Shown one piece after another: positions 1 to 24,617 of a DNA stretch of 64,000 nucleotides. How positions within the stretch are numbered: the first letter of the stretch is position 1; every line of letters starts with the position of its first letter. Both the position numbers and the translations under genes were made by a program. Where the stretch lies: the NCBI GenBank assembly GCA_945643635.1, contig CALZFC010000033.1, positions 634,501-698,500 of the forward strand, read 5' to 3'. Below the pieces are notes generated by a model that did not search any database, was not told the origin of the DNA, and saw nothing but the letters and a program-made list of their open reading frames with translations. The stretch is from Allodiplogaster sudhausi (taxonomy: Eukaryota > Nematoda > Chromadorea > Rhabditida > Diplogasteridae).

Positions 1-5
1 AGAGA

Positions 6-38
<33 letters not shown>

Positions 39-98
39 AGACAGGCAGGCAGAAAGAGAGAAAGACAGACAGACAGGCAAAAAGAGAAAGAGAGAGAT

Positions 99-148
<50 letters not shown>

Positions 149-175
149 GAACGTCTCGGAAATGTTGGGAGGTAC

Positions 176-10715
<10,540 letters not shown>

Positions 10716-12030
10716 CCACTCGCTTGCGGCCCGCTTCGGTGCGGCGACCGTTGCTAACACTCTCATAGAGTGTTGCCTCGATCACAACACCCTTCAAATA
10801 TCTACATGTTTGTGTCCTTCATTCTAATAAAAAATTGTTACATGCGAAAAAAAACCGGCGAAATGAACCCGACCAACTCTATATAATAATAAATCAAGAG
10901 CGAAATCGAAACACCAGAGGAGCCGAGAGCAATTAACAACACAAAAACAATGAAGAACTATTCAGAAGAAGAAGGAAAAACAGGTGATGGACAAACCATC
11001 CTGGTAAAGGCCGCCTCTGATAGGGCAACCGCGACGCGACCGCGCACGCGTCAAACGTACGAAAGTGCGTAAACAAGATCGGCGGAGCAGAGAGAGTGCG
11101 AGAGTCGTTTCGAACACAAGATGCACGAGATTGCACGGAGAGAGCAAAAGAGAGAGAGAGAGAGAAAGAGAGAGAGAGGGAGAGAGGGAGAGAGAGAGAA
11201 AAAGAGAGAGGGAGAGAGAGAGAGAGGGTAGTGCAAGAAGGGGTAAAAGGAACACAGGAAGAGGAAATTAGGGAAGAAGACGGGGAACTTGGCTTTCTGT
11301 CGCAATGACTGCGTCGCACGTCGCTGCTCTCATTCTCTACCATCATCAGCCTCCACACACATTCACAGCCATATCCCCTCGTTTACTTTCAAACTACAAT
11401 TGTAAACGAAGGGACAAACGGCGGCTGAGGAGGGTCAGCAACAGCCAAGGAAATATTATTTCACGAAGAAGCTTTTCCTGTATCTCAGCTATTTCCAACT
11501 CAAAAACACACGGGAGTCTGGAGGAGACAGACATATGCAAGATGTTTTACTTCATCCGAATTTTTTCTGTCTCCATAGTTTAGAGGGTATCCATGGACAC
11601 GAGAAGCGATTTCCAAAATCAACTGACAGGTATCCAGGAAGGTCTGAGAAAATATGAAGATATCTCTACATCCACGGCGTTCGCGAACCTAGATGCCCCT
11701 CCCTATTCCTCTCTCCCTCTTCCATTTCTAGTCTCTATAACTATCTTCTCGTTATCGACAGGGCAGATTGCTGGAGGCTCTGCTGCCTCCGGATTATCTG
11801 CGGATATGAAGTAGATACATTACGAAAATCTGTCATGATGCCAGTATTCATCCCAACTTGTTTACATCAATCGCTGAAAGAGATGAGAGTCAAGAAACAA
11901 CTAAAGAGAGTCATGGCGAGATAGAATGAGAGAGAAAGCGAGAGAGGCAGGGAGATAGAGAGAGAGGAAGAGAGAGGGAGGACGAGAGAGAGAGAGAAAG
12001 ATAGCGAGAGAGAGAGAAAGGGAGAGAGAG

Positions 12031-12074
<44 letters not shown>

Positions 12075-13816
12075 GTACGGATAAGTGTACAGCGTGCCCA
12101 CCATCGAAAACTCAAATTTTCTTTCTAAGGATGATTTCGTGTGTGTTTGCAAATGAATCGTCAAAGAGTGAATGTTCTAAACGAAAAGGGGTAATTTGCA
12201 TTTGAAATACGTCGCCTGGAACTTTTTTTGGGAAGAACCATAAGAAAGACTGATAAAAAAATTTAGAAAGAGGTAACCGAGAAAATCTCCAAGTGTATTT
12301 TTTTATCCAAAAGGGGGAAAACTGAAATCGCTTAGTCCTTCGTATTTTCTCACGTAATCATATGTATGTTCAGTTATAAACAATCCAAGCATCTTACGCA
12401 TAAACCTTTGATTTCATTAACTCCTGTTTCCCCCCCCCCCCAAGGCTGCACTTCCGAAATGTCCTTCTTTCATAATTATTTTCTTTCAGAACAGTTTGAG
12501 TTAAATCTCTTATTGTGAGATGCAGTTTCCGTGTGAGAGAGAAAGCGATGATTCGGCAGAGAGCTTTTAGTCGAGTGTTTAGAGGGGAGGAACTTATACT
12601 TCATTGCACTCTTTGTACTCTCTAAGAGAGTAGTCAATTGGCCGAGAGGGCACTTCTCATGGTGCAGCTGCCTTTCGCATACCTCCCTCCCTCTTAGACA
12701 TCGCTACTTTCTATGGCTATCACTATCAATCCACTTCTACATTTTGTAGCATAACATCTTCGTGTCGTTGTACATCGAAGTTCTGCCAACTACACTTGTA
12801 CACCTTGTGTGCTTCCCGCTCCGTCGGTCTCTCTCTCTCTCTCTCTCGCACTCTCTCTCTCTCTCTCTCTCTCGCACTCTCACACTCGTTATCTTCCTCT
12901 TTCTCTCTACATCATTGTTCTTTCACTAATTTAATGATAATTGACCTGAGCAAATTGTGTTCCATGTTCTTCCTGCAAAGGAAGAAAGAAACATCTCCCG
13001 GAAATGTAAGAAACGAAGCGGATTAGAATGGAAGGCGTGAGAGTAGTGGTTGAAAGTGTGTCGCATCTCCGTGTATTCACCCCCTCACCCACATTGCATT
13101 CCTCCTCTGCTCCCAATCCCAAACATCTGAAGAACTCTCACGAGAGACTTCATTTCTCTTATTCCTTTAAGAATCTTTGCCCTTCTCTCTAAAGCCCAAT
13201 CCTGTCATTTATGGAGAATGTTGGGGTATTGATAGATCGAAATAGGTTGCTTTTATTAAAGTTAGAATTGTTGATATCTAGTTGATATGGAAAAGCAAAG
13301 GTCTGCCTGCCTGTTGGAATACTCATTTCGTCAGATTCGAAAGAAGGCGTGCTGTGAGAGAATGAGAAGAATCAGCCACTCTCCCCTCTCCAGTCTCATG
13401 TTCTTCCTCGTCATCTCCTGTACTTGTGCTCTGCAAAACTCAACCGCTCGCCGTCCACCCTTCAGGTTCTCTTTGCCTGCTCCCTTCTCCATTTAGACTC
13501 TTTGCTTATAGGTGTTAAGAACATTTCAAACTACATGTACTAATTCAGTCGTTTCAGACATCATCTACAGGTCGCAAAAGGTTCGCCTTATTTTAACGTT
13601 AAGAGAAGAAGAGTAACTAGGTGTATAACAAAAATTAACAATGTGCAACCAAATCATGAAAATGAGCTCGATCGAGCACGAGAGAGTGAGAGAGCGTGAG
13701 AAACTGAGAGTGAGTGAGAGGGAGTGAGAGTGAGTGAGAAACTGAGAGTGAGTGAGAAGGAGAGTGAGAGAGAGAGTGAAATAGAGAGTGAGAAGGAGAG
13801 TGAGAGAGAGAGTGAA

Positions 13817-13885
<69 letters not shown>

Positions 13886-14700
13886 AAATGAGATGACCAT
13901 GTTCAGGGCGTTTCGTGACCACGCGTGATAGGCCTCTGGGTCATCCAGGTCCGCTCGGCCCTCCTCTTCGCCCTGTTCACCCCGGTACGAGACCGATGAG
14001 CCCAGTACTCCACTGGCCTCCAGTCCTGGCCAAGCCCCCTCCCGCTCTCCCTCAGCCCCGTGACCCTCCGGGACTGAAACCTCCGAAGGGAGTGGCTTCT
14101 AAGCTCAACTCCGCCGCTCAGGACGAATTCATGCGCCTCGCTGTTGTTCTGCTCCGTCGGAGCAGGACGGCTGCCAGCTGAACAGGCTCAGACCCCCCCC
14201 CCCCTTTCCCTCCTAACCTTTCCTTTACCCGGGTACTGTCAACGTTAACCGGTTCCGTTTTGTCTGTATTATTTGTTAATAAGAGCTTGGAAAAATCGTA
14301 GCACTCAATTGTAATATGTTTTAATGGAATACCTCGTATTTTAATGTTCTCTGTTCAGCCCATCGCAGTATCTATTTATCGGATACGTCAAACAGGCCAG
14401 ATCATGTTTTCGAAAGAGAAAAACTATGAGCAAGATATAGACGAAAAAAGAATTCCAAGGATGCAAAGGAACCGTTTCGGTTACGAAATACGAATGTTAG
14501 ATTCAATGTTCACAGGCGTGGCTACTTAAATGCATGAATTAATGCCTGTCAGGTGTAGAAAGTGAATATATGAGATCGGTAAATAACGATTATCATGTGC
14601 CCCTGGAAGATTGAGTCCTATTGAGGTCGACTATTAAATTTTAATGTAAAAAAATCAGTATTACGAGAACGAATTAAATGCAGAAATAGGACAAGTGAAG
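10716..14700. other. Intergenic region with simple repeats; no supported gene
   Basis: This is the region upstream of the insulin receptor-like gene, probably including its promoter and any 5' UTR exons. It holds purine or pyrimidine tracts at 11139-11228, 11930-12071, 12826-12874 and 13670-13882. The tract at 13670-13882 also contains GAGTGA variants. A GC-rich island of about 290 bp at 13895-14205 ends in a C10 run. It has open frames on both strands that match nothing I know. A C11 run lies near 12432. Confidence 0.6.
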
Positions 14701-16862
<2,162 letters not shown>

Positions 16863-19800
16863 ATGGCGAGGAGCAAAGACGACGAAGATGATCCCCAAAC
16901 GGACAGCGGGCATCCGACTCCGAGGGAAGAAGCGACCAGCCATGTAGGATCTTCTCCTTTCGTCCTTCATTATTCATCTCTTTCATGCAACAGGGAATGG
17001 TAACCTCGACACCTTTTCCGTGTCATGACCACCGCGCTCCTCTTTCTCGTGGAAGGAGATCAAGGCTTCCTTCTGTCTCGCCTATTCTCAATCATTCCGC
17101 TCATTCAACCCCCGATCGTCCGCTTGGTTTGACTTAATCATTTGTTGTAGGTTTGGTGCGGATTCCGCCGTCAAATTGTTCTTTTTTTGTAAAAGATTGA
17201 TGTAAATTATTGTGATTTATATGTTATGAAGAACTCATTGTTTCCCTTGTTTCAGATACTGGTGTAGTGAACGAGGTCATCAAAGTTGTTCGGCGTAATC
17301 ATTTACTTGAAAATGAAAATAACGAGCTTCGCGACTCGAGTCAACTCGGGTTTGATCTTCAGAGAATCCTCGAGGTTCTTTTTGTGTTCTTCCTTGTAGT
17401 ATTTTATGCATCTTTTACTAAGTGGAAATTGCTGAATTGTAGGAGAAGGAGACCATGATCCAACTCCTGCAGAATGAAATAGAACAGATGCGCAGTTCTA
17501 CCATTGACGTTTCCGCAGAAATCGTTATGAATTGCAAGACGAAAGTGAGCTAAGTGTCGACTAAACGTATTTGACGTAGAACTGGCATTGCTCAGTTTAT
17601 GTATGCGAGGCACTGAGAGGTGACCAATAAACCCATTTCTTTTATCTAAGCTGTTCCTCAGGAATGTGCCGTCCAGTGTACTAGTTTATCCGGAGCGATG
17701 GATGGGGAAGGCAATGTGGATAAAGCTCTCTTCAAACAAGCGCAACAGGCTTAGAATATTTTCAAACTATGCGCATTTGTAATATTTATATTGTTTTTTT
17801 TTGTCGTATATGTGTTTCGCTTTTTTCAGCACTGGGAACAGGCAGCTGAAGAACACCGCCAACGCGAGGCAGAGCTGATCGACAAGATAAGCAAACAGGA
17901 ACACGATGCAGATCATCGAATTGCTGTTAGCTTACCGAGGATGCTTTACAATTTGTAATGTTGACGACACATCAATCGTTTAACAATTGCAATGGTAAAG
18001 ACTGTTTAGGAATTGGAGAAGGAGAAGGCTAAATGGGTGCTGGAGAAGGAAACAACTCTTCACCAATTTGAAGATCGGTTGAGAGAGAATGAGACGCAAA
18101 TGAATAAGATGACCACGCAATACCAGCAAGAACTCACTCACGAAAGAGAGCTCGCCACTACTTTGGTATTTTTGCCTTTTCTCTCTTTATCTTTTGATTG
18201 ATTCCGCATGTCTTCTTTCAGAAGTTTCAGCTACAGAAGGCGACGGATTCCTTGGCTGCAATTGAGACGAAAGGATATGAGGAGAATGAGAAGAGGCTCA
18301 TCTCCCAAATTCAGGTAATGTACGCTTTTCGAGGAGTATGTTAACTTCATGTTTTAAGGATTTAGAGAAGAAGAAGGAGGAAATGGTGCGCGAGAATGAG
18401 GACATGACTGAGAACTGGAAGAAGAATGTGAAGAAGTTGAACGAGTCGGCAGAGCTCAACAGGGCCAATCTGGAAAAGGAGATCCGCGAATTGAGAGCAA
18501 GCATTTCTTCTCTCGTTAGTCAATTCATTGAATGGTTTGCCAGTAGAGACAATGTTGAATTGGCAGGAGCGACAGCTGCAAAATGCGAGTGAGGAGTTGG
18601 CAGAAGAGAGGGAGAACGTGGCTTGTCTAGAAGGGCTGCGTGTTCGGGCTGAAGAAGTGATGAAGGAGAGGAAACAATTCGAGGACAAGGCGAACACTGC
18701 TCAGCAGATTATTTCAGAATTGCAAGGAAAAATTTCTTCGCTTTCTGTCCAGGGAAGTGTTTCTCTTTACTTTTCGAAAAGATGTTCTTTGAGAGTTTCC
18801 CTCTTCGAGCATCGTTGTTTTCAAAGATATGAGTCTGCTTTAGCTGCAGATGAAGGAAGAGGAATCCGAGAAAAAAGCGCGTCTTTTGCCTATTCGAGTC
18901 CGAGAGCTGGAGAAGGATCTTGAAGAAGTCAGAGAAGAGAATGAGAAGCTGCAAACGAAGGCGGAACAGCGACAACGGCTTATCACGGTCTATTTGTCTT
19001 CATGCATTCGAATGAATTAATTAGGAAGCTTTGTTTGTTTGTTTGTTTTGAACGAATGGAAGTAGTCATGGCATTGAGATTGCAGGAGTTGCAAGAGGTA
19101 GATCAGACAACCAGAAATGATCTGATGGAGGAACGGAGGAAGGCCATTGATCTGCAGCGCAAGAAGGGCCAACTCGAGAAAGATGTCGATGGGTTGGAGG
19201 ATAAGCTCAAGCGGCTTCACGAAGAACTCGATGAAGCTAGAGAAGACGCAAAGAAGGCCAAGCAATTCGAGGAAGTTGTCGGTCTTGCGTGACGTCACTC
19301 TGTCATTGAACTTGTGTGCTGCAGACAAGTGGAGTCCGGGAAGCTCTTGAGAAGTCGGAACGAGAGCGAGCCATGGCTGAGAACGAGCTCGACATTGCAC
19401 TTTCAGTTCGCAGTTGGCACTATTCTCGTTCTATTTTTATGTTGCCTGTTTCAGAATGCCCAGATCATGAGGGACGAGCTTTTCACAACAAAAGAGACTT
19501 TGAAGAGGAACGAAAAAGCCGCCGTGGAGACACAGAAAGATAAAGAACGATTGTTGTGTGAACAAAAACGACTTGAAACCTTCGCCCAAGAAGTCCAAGC
19601 AAGAGAATCCAAGCTCCTTGGCGACTGCGCTTCTGCTGTTGGTTTTTTTCTTCTTGTATTTTGTTTTCCTGGTACATATTTTCTTTATCCGATCGCTTAT
19701 GTCGTATAAACAAGAATTTCTTGATTGTTTCCTTTACGGCCGAGGAAATGGACGAAATGCGTCGATTGCTGGGGACGGTGCAGGAGCAGAATCAGTGCTT

Positions 19801-20995
19801 GAAGGCTTGCTTTTAGTTTTTTTTACGCCATTTTTTTCAAGTATGAAATGTATATGGTTTTCGATGTCCCTCACGGAGTTGGCCGCGCAGTCAAAGGAAG
19901 AGAAGGAGGTTCTGGAACGAAAGATTGCTGAACTTGTTGGATACCCAGGTTCCTTCCAACTTCTACGAATTGTTGATGTTGTTGTTCGATTTAATTAAAG
20001 AGCTTTCCTGCAATGTTAATGGTTTACTCGGGAAATACCTGTTGAGGACAACTGGTGAGTGTGGAGATGAGGGGCGCAACACTCTTCGATCTTCTCTCTC
20101 CGCCACTGCAACATCTATTGGAGCAGCATGCTGTCAGCTCACTTTTCTCTCTTCTCTAGTTGTCCGTACACCCTTTTATCATCCTTTTGCAGATGACCAG
20201 CGAGGAAGTGGCAGCTGGTGTGCGGGAAGCACGTGGGATTCGGCCAGCTCAAGAGGGAGCAGAGGAAGAGGAGGTCGTGGAGACGCTGGTCACGGAGAGC
20301 AGAGCAGTGCAGACTGTCACGGAGAATAGAGCAGCGCAGACTGACCCCGCCTCTCCTGGCTTATCTTCTCGTGTTATCTTCCACTTCATTGACAGTCTTC
20401 ACAGCGTATACGAGGTCACTGGCAAGTTTTTTTTATGAAGAGCATTGGGTCTTAGTCGCACTCTCCCTGTTTTTGGAAGGTTAAAGGAACTATTCATAGA
20501 TCTTCGAAGCGTTTTGTGGGTAAAAAGCGCACGCTTAAATCCAGTGACATATTTCAAAGATTTTTGAAGGTTCGCTGTATCTACCACAATTAACTACATA
20601 TTTGCTGCCTCTCTTCTCTTAGCTCCCAAGTGGGACCTAATTATCTCTTTCCTTCTGGAAGGGTGAGGGTGGTATTGGAGAGACATGAGAAATCATTAAG
20701 AAGTCATGCATTCTAGCCTTTTCTAACGATGCTTCTCTTTGGGCTAATATTAGCAAAAAAAAATCTGCAAAGTTATAGCCGTGTAGCTTTTTTGAAAATT
20801 GCAGTGTGACGAGTTCGCTGATTCCTTGATCAATTTGCTCACTCATGTCTTCGTCGCCGAAGATGAAGATTCACGCGATCGAATAGTTCGTTTTCATCCT
20901 TCTCATTTCGTCACTCTTTCTCTCACTCTCACTCTTTCAATCCCGCTCTCACTCTTTCCCTCGCTCTCACTCACTCACTCTCTCCCTCTCACTCT

Positions 20996-21027
<32 letters not shown>

Positions 21028-21257
21028 CTCAATCTATTCTCTCTCTGTATACTAGACTTCTGAAGTGCGTAATGCAGCGGGTGCTCTCTATGCTCGACTC
21101 CGCTCTGATGTACTGTCCCTACAGAATGCACTGGATCAGAGCCAAGAAGAGATCGACTCTCTTCGTCGTGCCTTCAACAACTCTCAGCTACATCTGGGGT
21201 TATAAGTGTTCGATTGCTTATAGATATCTGACTAGCTGTGACAGCCTCCTCCTCCTC

Positions 21258-21305
<48 letters not shown>

Positions 21306-24300
21306 TTCTCTCTCTCCCTCTCTCTGTCTATCGCTCTCATATGTACTCACATTTTTCTGAATTGTTACAGAAAATGCGAGGAACGTCTTGGAAAGAAAAA
21401 AAAGGAGCTTCGTATTTTCATAGAAGGTCACGACATGGAGATAGAAGCCGCCAAGAAAGAGAAAGTGGAGTTGGAAGAAGAACTGAAAAAGCAGAAGGAA
21501 GTCTCTCTCGGATTCAAGGAGATCTTCGAGGTTCTTTTCAGTGTGTCTTTTCTGCCTCTGTACGTTGAGTTCACTTCAGGAGGCGCAGAAAGATGGCGAG
21601 GAATTGATCCAGCGAATAAAGGAACTAGATCAAGAGGTCGATTCACTAATCATCTGGTATAATTTTGATGATTGCCTAGCTTGAAGCTTTTCAGGTTCTG
21701 GGCTTGACGCGTCTGTTGCGAGAAGAGGAACTGAGAAGGGAAAAGATACATAATGACTTCGAGCTCAGCGAGGGTCGAGGTTACAGTTTTATTCTCCTGT
21801 AATCTTATAATTCTTAAAGCGATATCGTGGACTGATAACTTAAAATTTCAGCGTTCCAGCTCCAGATGGCATCTGAGAAAATGGACGTGGAAATTCGGAA
21901 TCTTGGTATTTCTCTTTCCGAGAAGGAGAACGAAATTCGACGGCTTATGAAAAAGGATCAAATGAGAAAGGTTATCGTTGCTTTTCTGATGTAAGTAAGG
22001 TAAATTTTTTAAGGCGCAAGTTCAGAGCTGCTTGAACGGACTGAGGGGCAGCATCGATATTCTCGAAGAAGAGTTTAGAGAAGACGACGTTAGTTACTTC
22101 GTCTTTCGATTAACAATTTCGAAATACTTATACTTTATACTTTATTTACGCACACCTTAGTGATACGTGGAGGTAAAATTTAGCGAGTAAAAATAAATAA
22201 AATGAATGAAAATGAATATAAATTGTACAGATCATAAAACAACCGAAGGCTTATTGCTGGCAATAGAATTGAATAGCTTCGCGGCACGGATAAAGAAGGA
22301 ATGAGACCGATCTTTCAATCGACTTGTTGGGTAAGCTAATTTAAACGAGAGGCCACGAGTTCGGGAATTACGGAAATAAAAGTGATGGGGGTGACTAAGG
22401 GACAGTTTTCTATGACCAAATATGAGGCGACGAGCCAATGTGAAATCAAAATCTTCCCGACGCGCTTTAAGAGAAGGGAGGGAGAGGATGCGGTTCCTTT
22501 CCTCACTAGGAGGGACGGATAATGCTGAATAGCCATAACATCGACGGAAAATAACTCGGGTAAAGTAGTTCTGGACTTTTTCTAAAACGCGGATATCTTT
22601 TAATAAATGGGGAGAATAGACAGTAGTACAGTTTTCTAGTATGGAGCGTACGTAGATAGTGTAGGCAGATAAGAGTACACTCTTGTTACAAGTGCGGAGA
22701 GCCCGAAGAATAAGATATGCCTTTGCGAGGGCAGAATTGGCTATTTTATTACAATGAAGAGAAAACGATAAGCGGTCATCGATAATAATGCCAAGATCGC
22801 GAATGGAAACGATGGAAGAGAGAGGAGTGCCACTAAGCGTATAAGCAATTCGCGGATTAGTTCTACCGATATGCAAGACAAAGCACTTATCAGGAGCAAG
22901 GGGAAGCTGCCATGTGTCAGCCCAAAGAGAGACCACGTCAATGGCGGACTGGAGATCGGGATTGTTGCGAGACGGAGGAAAAGAACGAAATATTTTAAGA
23001 TCATCCGCAAAGCAGCGAGAAGTTGCACCCTGAGCAGAGACTAGAGGAGGGAGGTCGGCAGTGTAAATGATGAAGAGGAGGAGGCCAATAACGGTGCCTT
23101 GAGGGATACCACTTATGACAGGACGGGGCTTGAAAGAGTTCTACCTACACGAACAGCAAAAGATCGGTTATCAAGAAAATTAGCTATCCAATTAACTATA
23201 ACGGGTGGGAAAGAGAGACATTTGAGTTTATAAATAAGCTTTGGATGACTGACCCTATCGAAAGCTTTAGCATGGTCGAAGTATACAACGTCTGTGGCAT
23301 GTCCTTGGTGCAAAGAATGGGTCCAGCGTTCTAAGCAATCTAATAATTGGAACTCTATAGAACGTTTACGACGAAAACCAAATTGTTCGTCTGGTAAAAT
23401 ATTATTAAGATCACACCACGAAGACAGTCTACGGCAAATAAGCTTCTCAAATAGTCTAGAAAATATACACGTGATAGAAACGGGCCGATAGTTAGTGGGA
23501 TCAGAGAAAGGAGGCTTTTTCTTAATGGGGACTACAATAGAGTGTTTCCAAATGCTAGGTACAGTCGATGAAACGAGTGAGAAATTAAAAATAAATTCCA
23601 GAGACTCGCTGATCGGTATAGCAAGGTTTTTAATAAATCTAATATTGAAATGATCAGGGGTAATGCAAGAACTATTGGACCAGGTCTCTATAGCTCGGCA
23701 TATTTCATGTCTAGCAAAGACAAAATTAAAAGGAGAGCGAGAAGTAGGGGTTGAGAAGGGAGGGAGAATTCCATTATCTAATGTGAATGCGCAAGAAAAG
23801 GTGAGCGAGAGAAGTTCGGCCTTGTCTAAGTCAGAGAAGCAGTCTTTACCAAGATGGTCAGTGAGAGTGTCTACGCCTCTCGGCTTAGAGGAGGTCTTGT
23901 TGCGTATATAACGAAAGAAGGTGGAAGTATTCTTAGATGCAACAATATGTTTCTCAACGTTACGAGAGTACTTGTCGACAGACTTATTATAACGATCATT
24001 TGCTATTTTGAAATTGAGAACGGAGGCAGGGGACTTAATAGCAAGAGACTGAAGCCAGAGACGGTACCGGGTGCGTTGTAACCGTAGGATATGATCCGGA
24101 AGTCTATCACCGTTAATGCTAACTTTATTCATAATTCTTTTTCCATATGAGAAACACTGGTATAGATTTTTTTCCCCGTGGCTGTTGTATTTAGACTAAT
24201 TGTTGACCTCATTTGAAAGGACTGTATGGAACAGACTTGGAATGTAGGAGCAAAAGATGCGAATATAATAGTAGCTTGGCTTTCGCTTATTTAGATGTAA

Positions 24301-24617
24301 CGTGGCACCTGAAGATGTGTTCTTCGGAGGGACTTGTTGGTATCTCTTAAATTGACAGTGGTGCATTTGCAGGAAGGTGAGTTCAAGCTAGAGAGTGACC
24401 ACGGAAACAGCGCGGGCGGTCCTCTACGAAAGGTTCGACACATTATTATTGACTATAAAATATCTGTTCGCCATTTTCATTTCTTTTGTTCCAGAAGGTG
24501 GACACTAATCACAAGCCGAAAGGAGACGTCAAACTCCAAGCGCTTCGCAATCTCTTTCAGGATCTCTCGGCTGAAATTGGTGGTGATAAGGAAAACGTCC
24601 TTCTGAACCCGCGCTGA
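16863..24617 (+). CDS. Long coiled-coil protein, family not recognised
   Basis: Roughly twenty short exons on the plus strand read as a nearly continuous alpha-helical coiled coil rich in Glu, Lys, Arg, Gln and Leu. Start ATG at 16863 (MARSKDDEDD...); its first splice, to about 17256-17275, is not settled because the frame does not join cleanly. Clear exons include 17445-17548 (KETMIQLLQNEIEQM), 18010-18164 (ELEKEKAKWVLEKE), 18360-18513, 18567-18750, 19084-19276, 19324-19407, 19455-19637, 21371-21530, 21851-21969 and 22015-22088. After a retrotransposon-bearing intron come 24375-24434 and 24496-24617, ending ...GDKENVLLNPR and stop. There is no motor, kinase or membrane segment. A structural or centrosomal/cytoskeletal role would be a guess. 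Neighbouring H3.3 is divergent. Confidence 0.8.
22115..24150 (-). mobile_element. Non-LTR (LINE) retrotransposon, 5'-truncated and frameshifted
   Basis: Minus-strand reverse transcriptase of the Jockey/CR1-like group, inside the coiled-coil gene's last long intron and opposite to it. From 24132 downward the order is the linker region, PTNYRPVSI, EQFGFRRKRS and YFDHAKAFDRV (first catalytic Asp). A one-base frameshift near 23115-23125 follows, then SGIPQGTVIG, then CFADDLKIF (FADD catalytic pair, about 23020-23000), thumb region, and a stop at about 22232. The 3' end, read on the minus strand, is followed by a TATAAAG-type 7-nt repeat near 22115-22145. No endonuclease domain is present upstream, so the copy is 5'-truncated. 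The frameshift shows it is inactive. Confidence 0.85.

Noticed and set aside
1..150. Possible CRISPR-like or satellite array in the GA-rich window edge
   Set aside because: Simple dinucleotide repeat without spacers of defined length.
11593..11814. Possible two-exon micro-ORF (MDTRSDFQNQLTG joined to QIAGGSAASGLSADMK)
   Set aside because: Only 28 residues, no homology and no neighbouring exons; chance splice sites are frequent.
13895..14205. GC-rich island with open frames on both strands, possible gene fragment
   Set aside because: Neither strand matches a known family and no splice structure can be argued; left as unassigned intergenic sequence.
16863..24617. Myosin heavy chain or tropomyosin identity for the coiled-coil gene
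   Set aside because: No motor domain or regular 28-residue skip pattern is visible; similarity is only compositional.
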